A stretch of 24,388 nt of DNA from positions 1 to 24,388 of the forward strand of contig CAIYWF010000113.1 of assembly GCA_903929845.1 (NCBI GenBank), in the 5' to 3' direction. Position 1 is the first letter of the stretch. Every line of letters starts with the position of its first letter. Below, piece by piece: positions 1-9,500 of this stretch. The notes below the pieces were generated by a model, which searched no databases, had not been told where the DNA came from, and saw only the letters and a program-made list of their open reading frames with translations. The translations under genes were made by a program, and so were the position numbers. Source of the stretch: an uncultured Chlorobiaceae bacterium. Lineage in GTDB: Bacteria; Bacteroidota; Chlorobiia; Chlorobiales; Chlorobiaceae.

Positions 1-2
1 CG

Positions 3-614
3 TGGGTCGAACTTGCTCATTCTGCTAATCCAGAAGTGGTTGGCGCGCGTCAGGAAATTGTTATTGCAAAAAGGGAGATCGAAAAGCAGCAGGCAGCCCG
101 ATATCCAACGATTGATCTGGTTGCAGGGAGAAACTATTCCGAGAGTGAAAACAATTATTCAATCGGTTCAACCTACGACACGTATTCGATCAACCTGCAG
201 ATGAGTGTGCCTGTTTATACCGGTGGCTATGTCAGTGCTTCGGTACGTCAGGCTCACGCAAAGTGGCTGAAAGCGGGGGAGCAGCTTAACTGGCAGGAAC
301 GTGGGGTTGAATCGGATATAAGAAAGTATTATAACGGTGTTGTCAGCAGTATTGAACAGGTCAAGGCTTATGAACAGGCTGTTCACTCTCATGAAATAGC
401 CTTGATCGGTACCCAAAAAGGCTATGAAGCAGGGTTGCGTAGTAATGTTGACGTTCTTGATGCCCAGCAGAAGCTTTTTGCAAGCCGGAGAAATCTTGCA
501 AAATCACGCTATCAGTACATCCTCAATCGTCTCATGCTCAAGCAAACCGCAGGAATCGTTTCAGCAACCGACATCGATGAGGTGAATGGCTGGCTTGTCG
601 TCGCAAAACCATAA
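3..614 (+). CDS. TolC-family outer-membrane efflux/secretion protein, 3' part only
   Basis: The reading frame is open from the left edge, so the start and N-terminal half lie outside the window; about 203 codons remain. The translation has the alternating helix and strand character of an outer-membrane factor. A long helical stretch with ARQEI and KREIEKQQAARYP leads into a beta-strand region (YSINLQMSVPVYTGG), followed by a second long helix with YEAGLRSNVDVLDAQQKLF. The motif SVPVYTGG and the AG-x-RSNVDVLDAQ pattern are typical of TolC/type I secretion outer-membrane proteins. In this family the trimer forms a channel across the outer membrane and periplasm and works with an inner-membrane transporter and an adaptor. 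Its partners would lie upstream. The substrate cannot be told from this fragment. A T-rich stretch follows the stop, but I see no clear hairpin terminator. Confidence 0.85.
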   Translation, partial: WVELAHSANPEVVGARQEIVIAKREIEKQQAARYPTIDLVAGRNYSESENNYSIGSTYDTYSINLQMSVPVYTGGYVSASVRQAHAKWLKAGEQLNWQERGVESDIRKYYNGVVSSIEQVKAYEQAVHSHEIALIGTQKGYEAGLRSNVDVLDAQQKLFASRRNLAKSRYQYILNRLMLKQTAGIVSATDIDEVNGWLVVAKP

Positions 615-850
615 ACACGGTTTCAGACATCATAGTTATCATTGTTTGTTTTCTTGTTTTTCTTTTCGCTGTGCAAGGTGTTTATTGCTTCTTTTCATTA
701 TGTTAAGAGGTACATGGAAGGGTATTGGTGATGATTGTATTTGTCAGCCGAATTTCCCTGAAATCAAATTGATTAAAGCCGCAGTTTTTTTCTCTGCGTC
801 TTATACGGTGTGGTGAGCTTTAAGTGTTCTAATATAAATGAGTTACTGTA

Positions 851-3226
851 GTGGCGAGACAGCGTTTTAACCGAAAATCCAAAACCCCGGACAATAAGAG
901 TAATCGACAGCCGTCCCAGTTTACCGGGGAGAGGGTGAAACCGAATGATCATATTCTGATCAACGAGTTCCTCTTCAGGCGGGGTGAAAGTTCACTTGGT
1001 GCTGAAATTGTTACATTTTTTGCCGATCATGAGGGTGAACGCTTCAAGTCTGTAGAGCTGGCAAAAGCTCTCGGATATACGGAATCAAAGCAACTGCCCG
1101 GTTTCTGGTATGTCTTGCATAAATTGCAGGAAGAAGGGACTCTGGACAAGGATTCCAATCGCTGTTACGGCATGTCCGGCACAGATGCCTCCACTTATGA
1201 AGACCATCTTGAGCTTGCCAAGCCCTTTCCTCTCCCCGGTAAAAAGCAGTATACTGTCGCCAAGAGCTATTCTGGTCATATTTCAACGCATCCTAACGGT
1301 TACGGCTTTGTTGATGTTGAGGGGTTTGATGATGATATCTTCATCAAAGCTGGCGATATGGGCTTCTCGATTCATGGGGACGAAGTAGAAGTTCTTGTTT
1401 CCAAAGTTCCTGAGACTTACGCATCGAAATCTACTCCCCATCAGCGGTGTGAAGGTATGGTGCAGAACGTGATGACACGTCGTCTTACAACGATTGTCGG
1501 CACCCTGACCAAGGCAAACCGCAGGTTTGTCCTTAAACCTGATGACAGGAAACTGCTGCCTGAAATTTTTGTCTCCATAAAAAATTCTGCCAAGGCTGGT
1601 GACGGCCAGAAGGTGCTTGTCGGAGCGCTTGATTTCAGCAAAGAGGGAGTGATTCAGGGGAAGGTACTGGAGATTCTTGGGAAGGCAGGCGATTCAGCGG
1701 TCGAGGTGAGCGCCATTGCCCGCAGCAAGGGTATTGACGAAACATTTGATCCAGCGCTCCTCGATTTTGCGGCCTCTGTCCGTGAGGGGATTACCGAAGA
1801 GGAGGTGAAAGGCAGGCTTGATATTCGCGACAAAGTTGTCTTTACCATCGATCCTGTCGATGCCAAGGATTTTGATGACGCCCTGTCAGTGGAGCTTCTT
1901 GATGACGGGCTCTACAGAATCGGCGTTCATATCGCCGATGTTTCACACTATGTTCCGGAAAATTCTCCCCTTGACCGTGAGGCCTTGAAACGAGCTACAT
2001 CGGTCTATCTTGTCGATCGGGTGATTCCCATGCTGCCTGCCAGACTTTCTGAACAGATCTGCAGCCTCAATCCTGGTGTTGACCGGATGGCGTTTTCAGT
2101 TTTCTTGTTGATAACCCCGGATGGCGAAGTTCGCAAGCACGAGTTCCATAAAACGGTTATTCATTCCAAACGTCGCTTTTCCTACGAAGATGTTGAGGAG
2201 ATACTGAAGCGTGGTGAAGGTGACTATGTGACTGAACTGCAGTCACTTGACCGTCTCAGCATTATTCTGCGTGAAAAACGGTTCAAACATGGCGGACTTG
2301 ATTTTGACACTGAGGAGGTGCGATTCAAGCTTGGCAAGAGTGGCGAGCCGCTGGAAGTCATAAAAAAAGAGCGGCTTGGCAGTCATCGCCTCATTGAGGA
2401 GTTCATGCTGCTCGCCAATCGCAAGGTGGCAAAATATCTGACCAAAACCTTCAGGGAGAACAAGAAAGAGCCCCAGCCAGTTATTTACAGGATTCATGGC
2501 GCTCCCCAGCAGGAGAAGGTGCTTATTCTTGCCAATTTTGTCAAGAGGCTCGGCTTTGACCTCAAGCTGAACCGGGGAAAAGAGGGGCAAATTGTTTCAG
2601 CACAGGTGCTTCGTCAGCTCTTGCAGCAGGTAAAGGGTACCAATGTTGAGTTTCTGGTCAGTGAGCTGGTGCTGCGCTCCATGTCAAAGGCGGTCTATAC
2701 CGGAGACAATGTCGGCCATTACGGCCTCGGGTTTGAGCACTATACCCACTTTACCTCCCCGATCAGGCGTTATCCTGATCTGATTGTTCATCGTATGCTC
2801 TTTGAATATGAAAACCTCCGCAAGAAGCGCCGCAAGATTACTCCTGCAAGGCTTGCTGAGCTGACCGATAAAATTCAGACAGTCTGCCAGATATCCAACG
2901 AGCGCGAAAAGAGCGCTGTTGAGGCCGAGCGTGAGTCGATCAAACTCAAGCAGGTTGAGTATATGGCAAACCATGTCGGCAAGGTTTATCCCGGAGTTAT
3001 TTCAGGGGCAACTGATTACGGCATCTATGTGAGACTGGTTGACTTTGCTATCGAAGGGATGGTACACATGCGCAACCTCACCGATGATTACTACGAGTAT
3101 GATGAGGCGACCTATTCCCTTGTAGGAAAACGTCGCAAAAAACGGTTGCAGATAGGTCAACGGGTCAATGTTAAGGTGAACAGTGTGGATATGCAGCGCC
3201 GGACCATTGATCTTGTTATGGAGTAG
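851..3226 (+). CDS. rnr: Ribonuclease R (RNB-family 3'-5' exoribonuclease)
   Basis: This 791-residue protein has the full RNase R layout. An N-terminal winged-helix-like segment (about residues 45-100) is followed by cold-shock domains (about 135-275, including GHISTHPNGYGFVDVEG). The catalytic RNB domain runs from about residue 320, and an S1 RNA-binding domain from about 708 to 790. The RNB active site reads IDPVDAKDFDDA, with acidic residues at D334, D337, D340, D342 and D343, the conserved Mg-binding cluster. RNase R degrades structured RNA processively and takes part in mRNA decay and rRNA and tmRNA-linked quality control. The start is GTG at 851: an in-frame stop (TGA at 839-841) lies just upstream and no ATG is available. 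The Shine-Dalgarno signal is weak. Length is normal for the family, and the gene stands alone. Confidence 0.97.
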   Translation: MARQRFNRKSKTPDNKSNRQPSQFTGERVKPNDHILINEFLFRRGESSLGAEIVTFFADHEGERFKSVELAKALGYTESKQLPGFWYVLHKLQEEGTLDKDSNRCYGMSGTDASTYEDHLELAKPFPLPGKKQYTVAKSYSGHISTHPNGYGFVDVEGFDDDIFIKAGDMGFSIHGDEVEVLVSKVPETYASKSTPHQRCEGMVQNVMTRRLTTIVGTLTKANRRFVLKPDDRKLLPEIFVSIKNSAKAGDGQKVLVGALDFSKEGVIQGKVLEILGKAGDSAVEVSAIARSKGIDETFDPALLDFAASVREGITEEEVKGRLDIRDKVVFTIDPVDAKDFDDALSVELLDDGLYRIGVHIADVSHYVPENSPLDREALKRATSVYLVDRVIPMLPARLSEQICSLNPGVDRMAFSVFLLITPDGEVRKHEFHKTVIHSKRRFSYEDVEEILKRGEGDYVTELQSLDRLSIILREKRFKHGGLDFDTEEVRFKLGKSGEPLEVIKKERLGSHRLIEEFMLLANRKVAKYLTKTFRENKKEPQPVIYRIHGAPQQEKVLILANFVKRLGFDLKLNRGKEGQIVSAQVLRQLLQQVKGTNVEFLVSELVLRSMSKAVYTGDNVGHYGLGFEHYTHFTSPIRRYPDLIVHRMLFEYENLRKKRRKITPARLAELTDKIQTVCQISNEREKSAVEAERESIKLKQVEYMANHVGKVYPGVISGATDYGIYVRLVDFAIEGMVHMRNLTDDYYEYDEATYSLVGKRRKKRLQIGQRVNVKVNSVDMQRRTIDLVME

Positions 3227-3356
3227 GCTTGCGTCACCTCCGCTGCTGATTTTTAAACGAAAGGGTTCACCCACTCAACTTCCTTTTGTACATTACTCAT
3301 ATAAGTTGATCTTTGTATTCCTCTATAAAAATATTCAAAACATCAAGGAGATCACG

Positions 3357-3824
3357 ATGAAGGGCAATCCAAAAATGATTGAAAAACTTAACAGTCTGCT
3401 TACTGATGAGCTTACGGCTATTAACCAGTATATGGTGCACTCTGAAATGTGCAGTAACTGGGGTTATGAAAAAATTCACAAAGCAGCTGAAAAGCGTGCA
3501 ATTGATGAAATGAAGCATGCCGAAAAGCTTATTGGCCGAATTCTTTTTTTTGAAGGAATTCCGATTGTCAGTAATCTTAAAAAGATTTCGATTGGCTCAG
3601 AAGTTGCGTCTCAGCACCAAAACGATTTGAATTCTGAAATTGATGCAGTTGCATCATACAATGAAGCTATAAAGATCGCTGTTGAGTGCGGTGATAATGG
3701 TACGCGAGAACTGCTTGGCTTGATACTCAAAGAAGAAGAGGCGCATCTCGATTGGCTTGAAGCACAGCTTGAGCAGATTAGTCAGATAGGTATCCAGAAC
3801 TATCTTGCCGATAAGCTTGGGTGA
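3357..3824 (+). CDS. bfr: Bacterioferritin
   Basis: This 155-residue four-helix protein stores iron. Bfr oxidises Fe(II) at a di-iron centre and keeps Fe(III) mineral inside a 24-subunit shell. All six ferroxidase ligands sit at canonical positions: E18, E51, H54, E94, E127 and H130. M52 is present, the residue that ligates heme between subunit pairs in classical bacterioferritins, so this one probably binds heme. The start is ATG 3357, with AAGGAG at 3345-3350 six bases upstream. An in-frame extension back to 3183 overlaps rnr, lacks family similarity and is rejected. The nitroreductase with iron-sulfur clusters follows 51 bases downstream, so iron and redox handling are neighbours here. No truncation is seen. 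Confidence 0.97.
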   Translation: MKGNPKMIEKLNSLLTDELTAINQYMVHSEMCSNWGYEKIHKAAEKRAIDEMKHAEKLIGRILFFEGIPIVSNLKKISIGSEVASQHQNDLNSEIDAVASYNEAIKIAVECGDNGTRELLGLILKEEEAHLDWLEAQLEQISQIGIQNYLADKLG

Positions 3825-3875
3825 CGTTCTGCCAAAGCAGCTTTACATCGATAATTAAAATGTTTCATATTCAAA

Positions 3876-4703
3876 ATGCTGGATTTCAGAATTAACGAAC
3901 AGAACTGCATTCAATGTGGTCAGTGTGTTGCTGATTGCCCCGCAAGTATCATCACTATGGAGGAGGATGGCTACCCCTTCATTGCCATTGAGAAAGAAGA
4001 GCGGTGTTTGAAATGCCAGCATTGTCTGGCGATCTGCCCAACTGAAGCGGTCTCTATATTTGGTCTGGATCCGGCAAACAGTCTTTCTGTTGTCGGCGGA
4101 TTTCCTGATCCGGACAAACTTGAGATTCTGATGAAAGGGCGGCGCTCTGTGCGGCGCTATAAAAATGAAAATCTTGATCCAGCGCTTTTACAAAGGCTTT
4201 TGGAAGTTGCATGGCACGCTCCTACCGGAGTGAACTCACGTCAGGTTTGTTTCACCGTGTTGGATAGCAAGGATAAGGTTGCACAATTGCGTGATAGCAT
4301 AATGGCCGGACTGGTAAAACTCGTCAAAGAAAATGCGCTGCCGCAAGGGATGGAATTCTTTGCCAACTTTGCCCGGATATGGGAGGAAAATCAAATTGAT
4401 GTCATTTTCCGAGGCGCGCCTCATCTGCTAATCGCCTCGGCGCCAATGAAAGTTGCATCACCGATGCCGGATTGCCTGATTGCCCTTTCATACTTCGAGC
4501 TGTTCGCCCAAGCCAAAGGGATCGGAACCGTTTGGAATGGTCTGGCAAAATGGGCCATCAACGACCTTGTGCCGGATACTCGCCATCTGCTCGGCATTCC
4601 GGATAACCATTTGATTGGCTATGTCATAGCATTCGGCAAACCTGCTGTTCACTATTTCCGAACAGTTCAGCATGGTCCGGCGCTGATACATCGGCCATTA
4701 TAG
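3876..4703 (+). CDS. Ferredoxin-nitroreductase fusion protein
   Basis: This 275-residue protein has two parts. Residues 1-60 form a 2x[4Fe-4S] ferredoxin: C11, C14, C17 and C21, then C44, C47, C50 and C54, each last Cys followed by Pro. From about residue 88 (GRRSVRRYKNENLDPALL) to the end is an FMN-binding nitroreductase-like domain. In this architecture the clusters are thought to pass electrons from a reduced carrier to flavin, instead of taking them from NAD(P)H. The physiological substrate is unknown, and nitro compounds are only surrogate substrates for many members. The start is ATG 3876, with almost no Shine-Dalgarno signal. It ends 45 bases before the convergent gene. It is common in strict anaerobes, in line with the rest of the window. 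Confidence 0.9.
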   Translation: MLDFRINEQNCIQCGQCVADCPASIITMEEDGYPFIAIEKEERCLKCQHCLAICPTEAVSIFGLDPANSLSVVGGFPDPDKLEILMKGRRSVRRYKNENLDPALLQRLLEVAWHAPTGVNSRQVCFTVLDSKDKVAQLRDSIMAGLVKLVKENALPQGMEFFANFARIWEENQIDVIFRGAPHLLIASAPMKVASPMPDCLIALSYFELFAQAKGIGTVWNGLAKWAINDLVPDTRHLLGIPDNHLIGYVIAFGKPAVHYFRTVQHGPALIHRPL

Positions 4704-4748
4704 CGGCAAGCCAAATTCAAACTTTGGAGACGCTGCTCTCATAGATTC

Positions 4749-5474
4749 CTAAACAATTGTCTTAATGGCTTTCTTTTCCGGTTCCCCTGCTATTGTCCAT
4801 TTAATTGAATCTTGATGCAGTGAGGCATAAAAAGAGTGAAATTGCGCATAAGAAATCAACGAGGTGATAACCACAGAGCCTACAAGTTTTTCAAATATGG
4901 TAAATAACCACATTTGTGCCTGGTTACTGTGATCTCTGAATGACCATGGATAGGTCAATAACAGAAGGGCAATAAAGACTATCAGCCCAATAACGCTAAT
5001 AGAATACTCTAACTTTTTCTGCTTCTTTGCATATAAAAGACGATCTTTTTTTGAGGCCAGTATCTTGCCCTCAATGATCGGATCTTTACGATGTCGTTCA
5101 ACAAGCCGAACAGGGTTATCATGAAATTGAATCCTGTAGTCATTTTGATTGGCATATTTAACGCATTTATGGACAAAAACCTGACAATCAAGCTGCAAGA
5201 GAGAAAGGTTTGGATTAAGAAGTCTGAGAACCCAGGATTTATTTTCATACGACAGCGTTCCGTGTGTATCTGTTATGGCACTTAACAGGATATATTTTTT
5301 ACTCTCCAGAAAAAGAGGGACGTCACTTTCTTTAACAGCTTCCGTCATCTCGGTAATAATTTTTTCTGCATCACTGGATTTCTGGTCATACGTCGGCCAC
5401 CATTGAAGACTTTTCAAAATTATTATAAGAGATTCATCTTCAAAGTCACTTGTAAACACGATTTTTGCATGCAT
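4749..5474 (-). CDS. Hypothetical protein with two C-terminal membrane segments
   Basis: I do not recognise this 241-residue protein. About residues 1-155 are soluble and mixed in charge. A basic, Lys-rich stretch at 138-156 (ILASKKDRLLYAKKQKKLE) precedes a first hydrophobic segment at about 158-176. A second lies at about 188-210, and a short charged tail ends the protein. This suggests a cytoplasmic domain anchored by a helical hairpin, with the basic stretch on the inside. The ATG is preceded by AAGGAG (plus-strand bases 5487-5492), about 12 bases upstream, a slightly long spacing. No signal peptide or catalytic motif is evident. Base composition is A+T-rich like its flanks and unlike the catabolic cluster to the right. 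It stands alone, convergent with the nitroreductase gene. Confidence 0.7.
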   Translation of the reverse strand: MHAKIVFTSDFEDESLIIILKSLQWWPTYDQKSSDAEKIITEMTEAVKESDVPLFLESKKYILLSAITDTHGTLSYENKSWVLRLLNPNLSLLQLDCQVFVHKCVKYANQNDYRIQFHDNPVRLVERHRKDPIIEGKILASKKDRLLYAKKQKKLEYSISVIGLIVFIALLLLTYPWSFRDHSNQAQMWLFTIFEKLVGSVVITSLISYAQFHSFYASLHQDSIKWTIAGEPEKKAIKTIV

Positions 5475-5771
5475 AATTGTTGTGACTCCTTAATGTTTAT
5501 GAGAGTTTGTTATTCTTCTAAGTTCTGTTTTCCTATAGTCATTCCTAATTCGGGTGTACAGGCTTGAAAGCAGGCTCATTCCTGTTTCTTCCTGGCAAAA
5601 CACTCTTTGCGAGAAAATCGTTGTTGTAATCGGAAAACACAGGAACTTTAATAAATATACGGAAAATACTCAACGAAAAAGCTCCATGATGGGCTTGCCA
5701 GTTTAAATTTGCCAGACTTACTGAGGAATTTTATAAAACGAGTACGAAAGGTGACTCAGATTCAACATTGG
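5475..5771. other. Intergenic region between the membrane protein and MerR genes
   Basis: This 297-base A+T-rich gap holds no convincing gene. Both flanking genes read leftwards, so it should contain the promoter of the 241-residue protein near 5475-5560 and the end of the MerR transcript. TTGCCAG occurs twice (5695-5701 and 5709-5715), separated by TTTAAA-containing sequence, which could be coincidence. I see no tRNA, inverted terminal repeats or clear hairpin with a T tract. Confidence 0.5.
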
Positions 5772-6197
5772 TTAGAGAGTCTGATCGTCGGTTGACGCGA
5801 CCGCATCAAGCTTTGCGGTCATCTTCTGGCGGTATTCGACGATATCGTTTCTAAGTGAGGCTAACCTCGCTATTTTGCTGTCAATTTGGTTGATATGATT
5901 GTCAAGAATTGCGATAAGCTTCGGAACCATGATGTCTGTCCGCCTGGCGTCTCCGTAAACCTTGTAGAGCTCCTGAAATTGCTGGATGCTCAAGCCCAGC
6001 TCCTTGAGCTTGATGATGAACTTGATGCGTCGAATGATATAGGGTGTATAGCCACGGTTTGCTCCTTCGGCTCTTTCGACAGATTCAATGATGCCGACCT
6101 CTTCCCAGTAGCGAAGAGTCCTGGTGGTGATGCCAAGCTGTTTCGCTAGCTGGCTTATCGGTACTATCTCATCTTTAGTCTGCTCTTTATCTTTCAT
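5772..6197 (-). CDS. MerR-family transcriptional regulator
   Basis: This 141-residue regulator has an N-terminal winged helix-turn-helix of MerR type at about residues 13-70 (ISQLAKQLGITTRTLRYWEE, then a GYTPYIIRRIKFI wing). A long dimerisation helix follows, with a short C-terminal part. There is no Cys cluster for metals and no large effector domain, so the inducer is unknown; an acyl-CoA or related intermediate is one possibility. I chose ATG 6197, preceded by AAGAAG. A longer TTG-started form (to 6266) would add 23 residues without family character. The gene is divergent from icmF across 360 bases. In proteobacteria, MerR-type LiuR controls branched-chain amino-acid and acyl-CoA catabolism, so by position and family this is the likely regulator of the cluster. 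That role is inferred. Confidence 0.88.
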   Translation of the reverse strand: MKDKEQTKDEIVPISQLAKQLGITTRTLRYWEEVGIIESVERAEGANRGYTPYIIRRIKFIIKLKELGLSIQQFQELYKVYGDARRTDIMVPKLIAILDNHINQIDSKIARLASLRNDIVEYRQKMTAKLDAVASTDDQTL

Positions 6198-6336
6198 GAA
6201 CTTCTTTTGAATATGTTTGCCACGAAACTCCTGTTGACATGCCACCCCTCCGGGGTTTGAATTCAAGATATGACATTGGATACCTTTTTTTTCTCCGGGT
6301 TTTCAAATTAATGAAAAGAAGAAAAATAGCCTGTAT

Positions 6337-6352
6337 TTTCACGCCAGTGAAA
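6337..6352. promoter_or_regulatory. Perfect inverted repeat between merR-type gene and icmF
   Basis: TTTCAC and GTGAAA form a 6-bp perfect inverted repeat around a 4-base centre. It lies 139 bases upstream of the regulator ATG and 205 bases upstream of icmF. Its sequence differs from the ACGTAAACG site nearer icmF. It could be an operator for either divergent gene or for another regulator. No function is shown by sequence alone. Confidence 0.35.
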
Positions 6353-6457
6353 GTATAGGTTGATATATCCTGTATTATTAAAAGTGATTACGGGGAATTA
6401 TCAATTTGAAATTTGCTGCTTCCATTACCACAAAATATAAAAAAATATACTTGCATA

Positions 6458-6487
6458 TTGACATTTACGTAAACGATATATTATATT
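6458..6487 (+). promoter_or_regulatory. Likely icmF promoter with palindromic operator in the spacer
   Basis: A perfect -35 hexamer TTGACA (6458-6463) and a -10-like TATATT (6482-6487) are separated by 18 bases. Inside the spacer is the perfect 10-base palindrome TTTACGTAAA (6464-6473), continuing as CG. MerR-family activators typically bind a palindrome inside a lengthened spacer, so this is the expected geometry for control by the divergent regulator. A closely related block recurs upstream of etfB. The predicted transcript would begin about 60 bases before the icmF ATG. Confidence 0.6.
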
Positions 6488-6557
6488 TGTTCTTTGCATA
6501 CGGTTTAATCTGATATTCAGACAGGTCGAACCTTAAACGATCCACAAGGAGCTCCAG

Positions 6558-9500
6558 ATGTCTGTTGCAATTGCGCCATACCAAACCAGGAAAAAGGTCC
6601 GTTTTGTGACTGCCACCAGTCTTTTCGACGGCCATGACGCCACTATCAACGTCATCCGCCGGATTTTGATGGCTTCCGGGGCGGAGGTGATTCATCTGGG
6701 CCACAACCGTTCGGTAGAAGAGATTGTGACTGCGGCCTTCCAGGAGGATGCCCAGGGGATTGCCGTGAGCTGCTATCAGGGAGGCCATGTTGAATTCTTC
6801 AAATACATCATCGACCTTCTGAAGGAGAGGGGCGAGGGGCATATCAAGGTCTATGGTGGCGGCGGCGGCGTGATTGTGCCCGATGAGATCGCCGAGATTG
6901 AAGCGTACGGCGTGCGGAAGATCTTTTCTCCAGAGGACGGGCGCCGGTTGGGGTTACAGGGGATGATCAACGTGCTGCTTGAGGAGTGCGACTATAGCAT
7001 TGAACGTGACCCGGAACAGCAAATTGCCCAACTGGCCAGCCAAGATGTCAGGGCGGTCAATACGCTGATCTCTCTTGCAGAGCAGGATGTGCGTGATCAC
7101 ACCCTGGGCTATGGATCGCTTCGCAAGCGAATTCAGGAGCTTGGCAGTGATGTCCCGGTTATCGGCATCACAGGCACCGGAGGTGCCGGCAAGAGCTCGC
7201 TGACCGATGAACTGGTGCGCCGCTTCACTATCGACTTTCCCGACAAGAGCGTAGCCATTCTTGCCGTCGACCCTTCCCGCCAGCGAACCGGAGGCGCACT
7301 GCTTGGGGATCGTATCAGGATGAACGCCATCAATTCAAAGAAGGTCTACATGCGTTCCCTCGCCACACGGGATTCGCAGACGGAGCTGTCGGCAGCCATA
7401 CAGGACGCCCTTGACGTCGTGCGTGCTGCAGGCTATGACCTGGTTATCGTCGAGACCAGCGGCATAGGGCAGGGAAATGCCGGGGTCGTCAATATATGCG
7501 ATGTTGCGCTGTACGTTATGACCAGTGAGTTTGGCGCGCCGACGCAGCTCGAGAAGATCGATATGCTCGATTTCGCCGATCTAGTGGTCATCAACAAGTT
7601 CGAACGCAAGGGCGCCGAAGATGCCCTGCGAAATGTCCGCAAGCAGTATAGACGAAACCGCAATCTCTTCGAGGGGGCTGACGAGGAGCTTCCGGTCTTC
7701 GGCACCATTGCCTCTCAGTTTAATGATCCCAGCACCAACAACCTTTATCGGGCACTGATTGATACGGTCAACAGGAAGAAAGGCTTTGGCTGGAGCTCAT
7801 CTTTCGTCGTTGACGAAACGAGCAGCCTGAAGCGCTCTGTCATCTCTCCCGACAGAGTCCATTATCTTGGCGAAATCGTCCATACGGTACGGAACTACCA
7901 TGTAAAGGTCAAGGAGCAGTCAGGTGTCGCACGACGCCTCTTCCAGCTCGAAGGGGCAAGGGAAGTGCTCCTCGGCGAGGCGACCCAGGTGGAGATCGAC
8001 CGGCAGATTACGGCGTTCGGTTCAAAGCTGACTCCTGAGTCGAAGCAGATTCTCAATGAGTGGCCAGCGATGAAAGATGCTTACAAGCGCGACCAGCTCG
8101 TGACGGTTGTCAGAGGGCGAGAAATCCGGAGCGATCTGTATACGACCTCTCTCTCAGGTTCCCGCATTCCCAAAGTTTGCCTGCCCGGATTTGCTGATTT
8201 CGGTGAAATTCTGCGCTGGAGCATGCTTGAGAACGCTCCGGGTTACTTCCCGTTCACGGCGGGCGTTTTTCCGTTCAAGCGCATAGAAGAGGATCCAAAG
8301 CGCCAGTTTGCCGGAGAAGGGTCGCCCGAACGTACCAACCGCAGGTTCCACTATCTCAGCAAGGACGATGATGCCAAGCGCCTCTCCACAGCCTTCGACA
8401 GCGTCACACTCTATGGCGAGGATCCCGACTTTCCGCCCGACATCTATGGCAAGGTAGGTGAAAGCGGTGTTTCAATCTGCACAGTGGATGATATGAAGAA
8501 GCTCTATGCCGGTTTCGACCTCTGTGCTCCGAACACCAGCGTCTCAATCACCATAAATGGTCCTGCGCCGATGATGCTCGCCTTCTTCTTCAATGCGGCC
8601 ATCGATCAGCAGACAGCTCGCTTCAGAGAAGCGAACGGTCGTGAGCCTTTGCCCGATGAGTACCTGCAGATCCGCGAATCCACCCTGCAAACGGTGCGGG
8701 GTACGGTTCAGGCCGACATTCTGAAAGAGGATCAGGGTCAGAATACCTGTATTTTTTCGATTGAGTTCGCCTTGAGGATGATGGGCGACATCCAGCAGTA
8801 CTTCATCGATAAAAAGGTGCGTAACTACTATTCTGTCTCAATCAGCGGCTACCATATCGCTGAGGCCGGGGCGAACCCCATCAGCCAACTGGCTTTCACC
8901 CTTTCCAACGGTTTTACCTATGTTGAGTACTACCTGTCGAGAGGCATGCACATCGACGATTTTGCGTCAAACCTCTCCTTTTTCTTCAGCAACGGCCTTG
9001 ACCCTGAATACTCGGTGATAGGCCGCGTCGCGCGTCGCCTTTGGGCGGTTACCATGCGCGACAAGTACGGCGCCAACGAAAGAAGCCAGAAACTTAAATA
9101 TCATATTCAGACCTCAGGCCGCTCGTTGCATGCCCAGGAGATGGATTTCAACGATATCCGCACGACCCTTCAGGCGCTGATGGCGATCTATGACAACTGC
9201 AACTCGCTGCATACAAACGCCTACGACGAGGCCGTGACGACCCCGTCCGAGGAGTCGGTGCGCCGGGCCATGGCGATACAGATGATCATCAACAAAGAGT
9301 TCGGGCTTGCCAGAAACGAAAACCCGCAGCAGGGCTCGTTTATCATCGAGGAGCTGACCAATCTTGTCGAAGAGGCTGTGCTTGCCGAGTTTGAGCGCAT
9401 CGACCAGCGCGGCGGTGTCCTCGGTGCTATGGAGACGCAGTACCAGCGTGCGAAAATCCAGGACGAGTCCATGCTCTATGAGCACAAAAAGCACAGCGGC

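Noticed and set aside
586..816. 76-residue plus-strand frame after the TolC gene
   Set aside because: It overlaps the TolC 3' end, has no ribosome site, and its composition follows A+T-rich noncoding DNA.
3183..3356. N-terminal extension of bacterioferritin by 58 residues
   Set aside because: It overlaps the rnr end, has no ferritin similarity, and ATG 3357 has a good ribosome site and gives exact family numbering.
3830..3854. Possible terminator after bacterioferritin (CTGCcaaaGCAG)
   Set aside because: There is a four-base-pair stem and no proper T tract.
5695..5715. Direct repeat TTGCCAG with a 14-base period
   Set aside because: It is too short to separate from chance in A+T-rich DNA; there is no further copy nearby.
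6198..6557. Possible cobalamin riboswitch upstream of icmF, suggested by GCCAGTG near 6343
   Set aside because: The B12-box core and the other conserved helices are not present, and the match is part of a simple inverted repeat.
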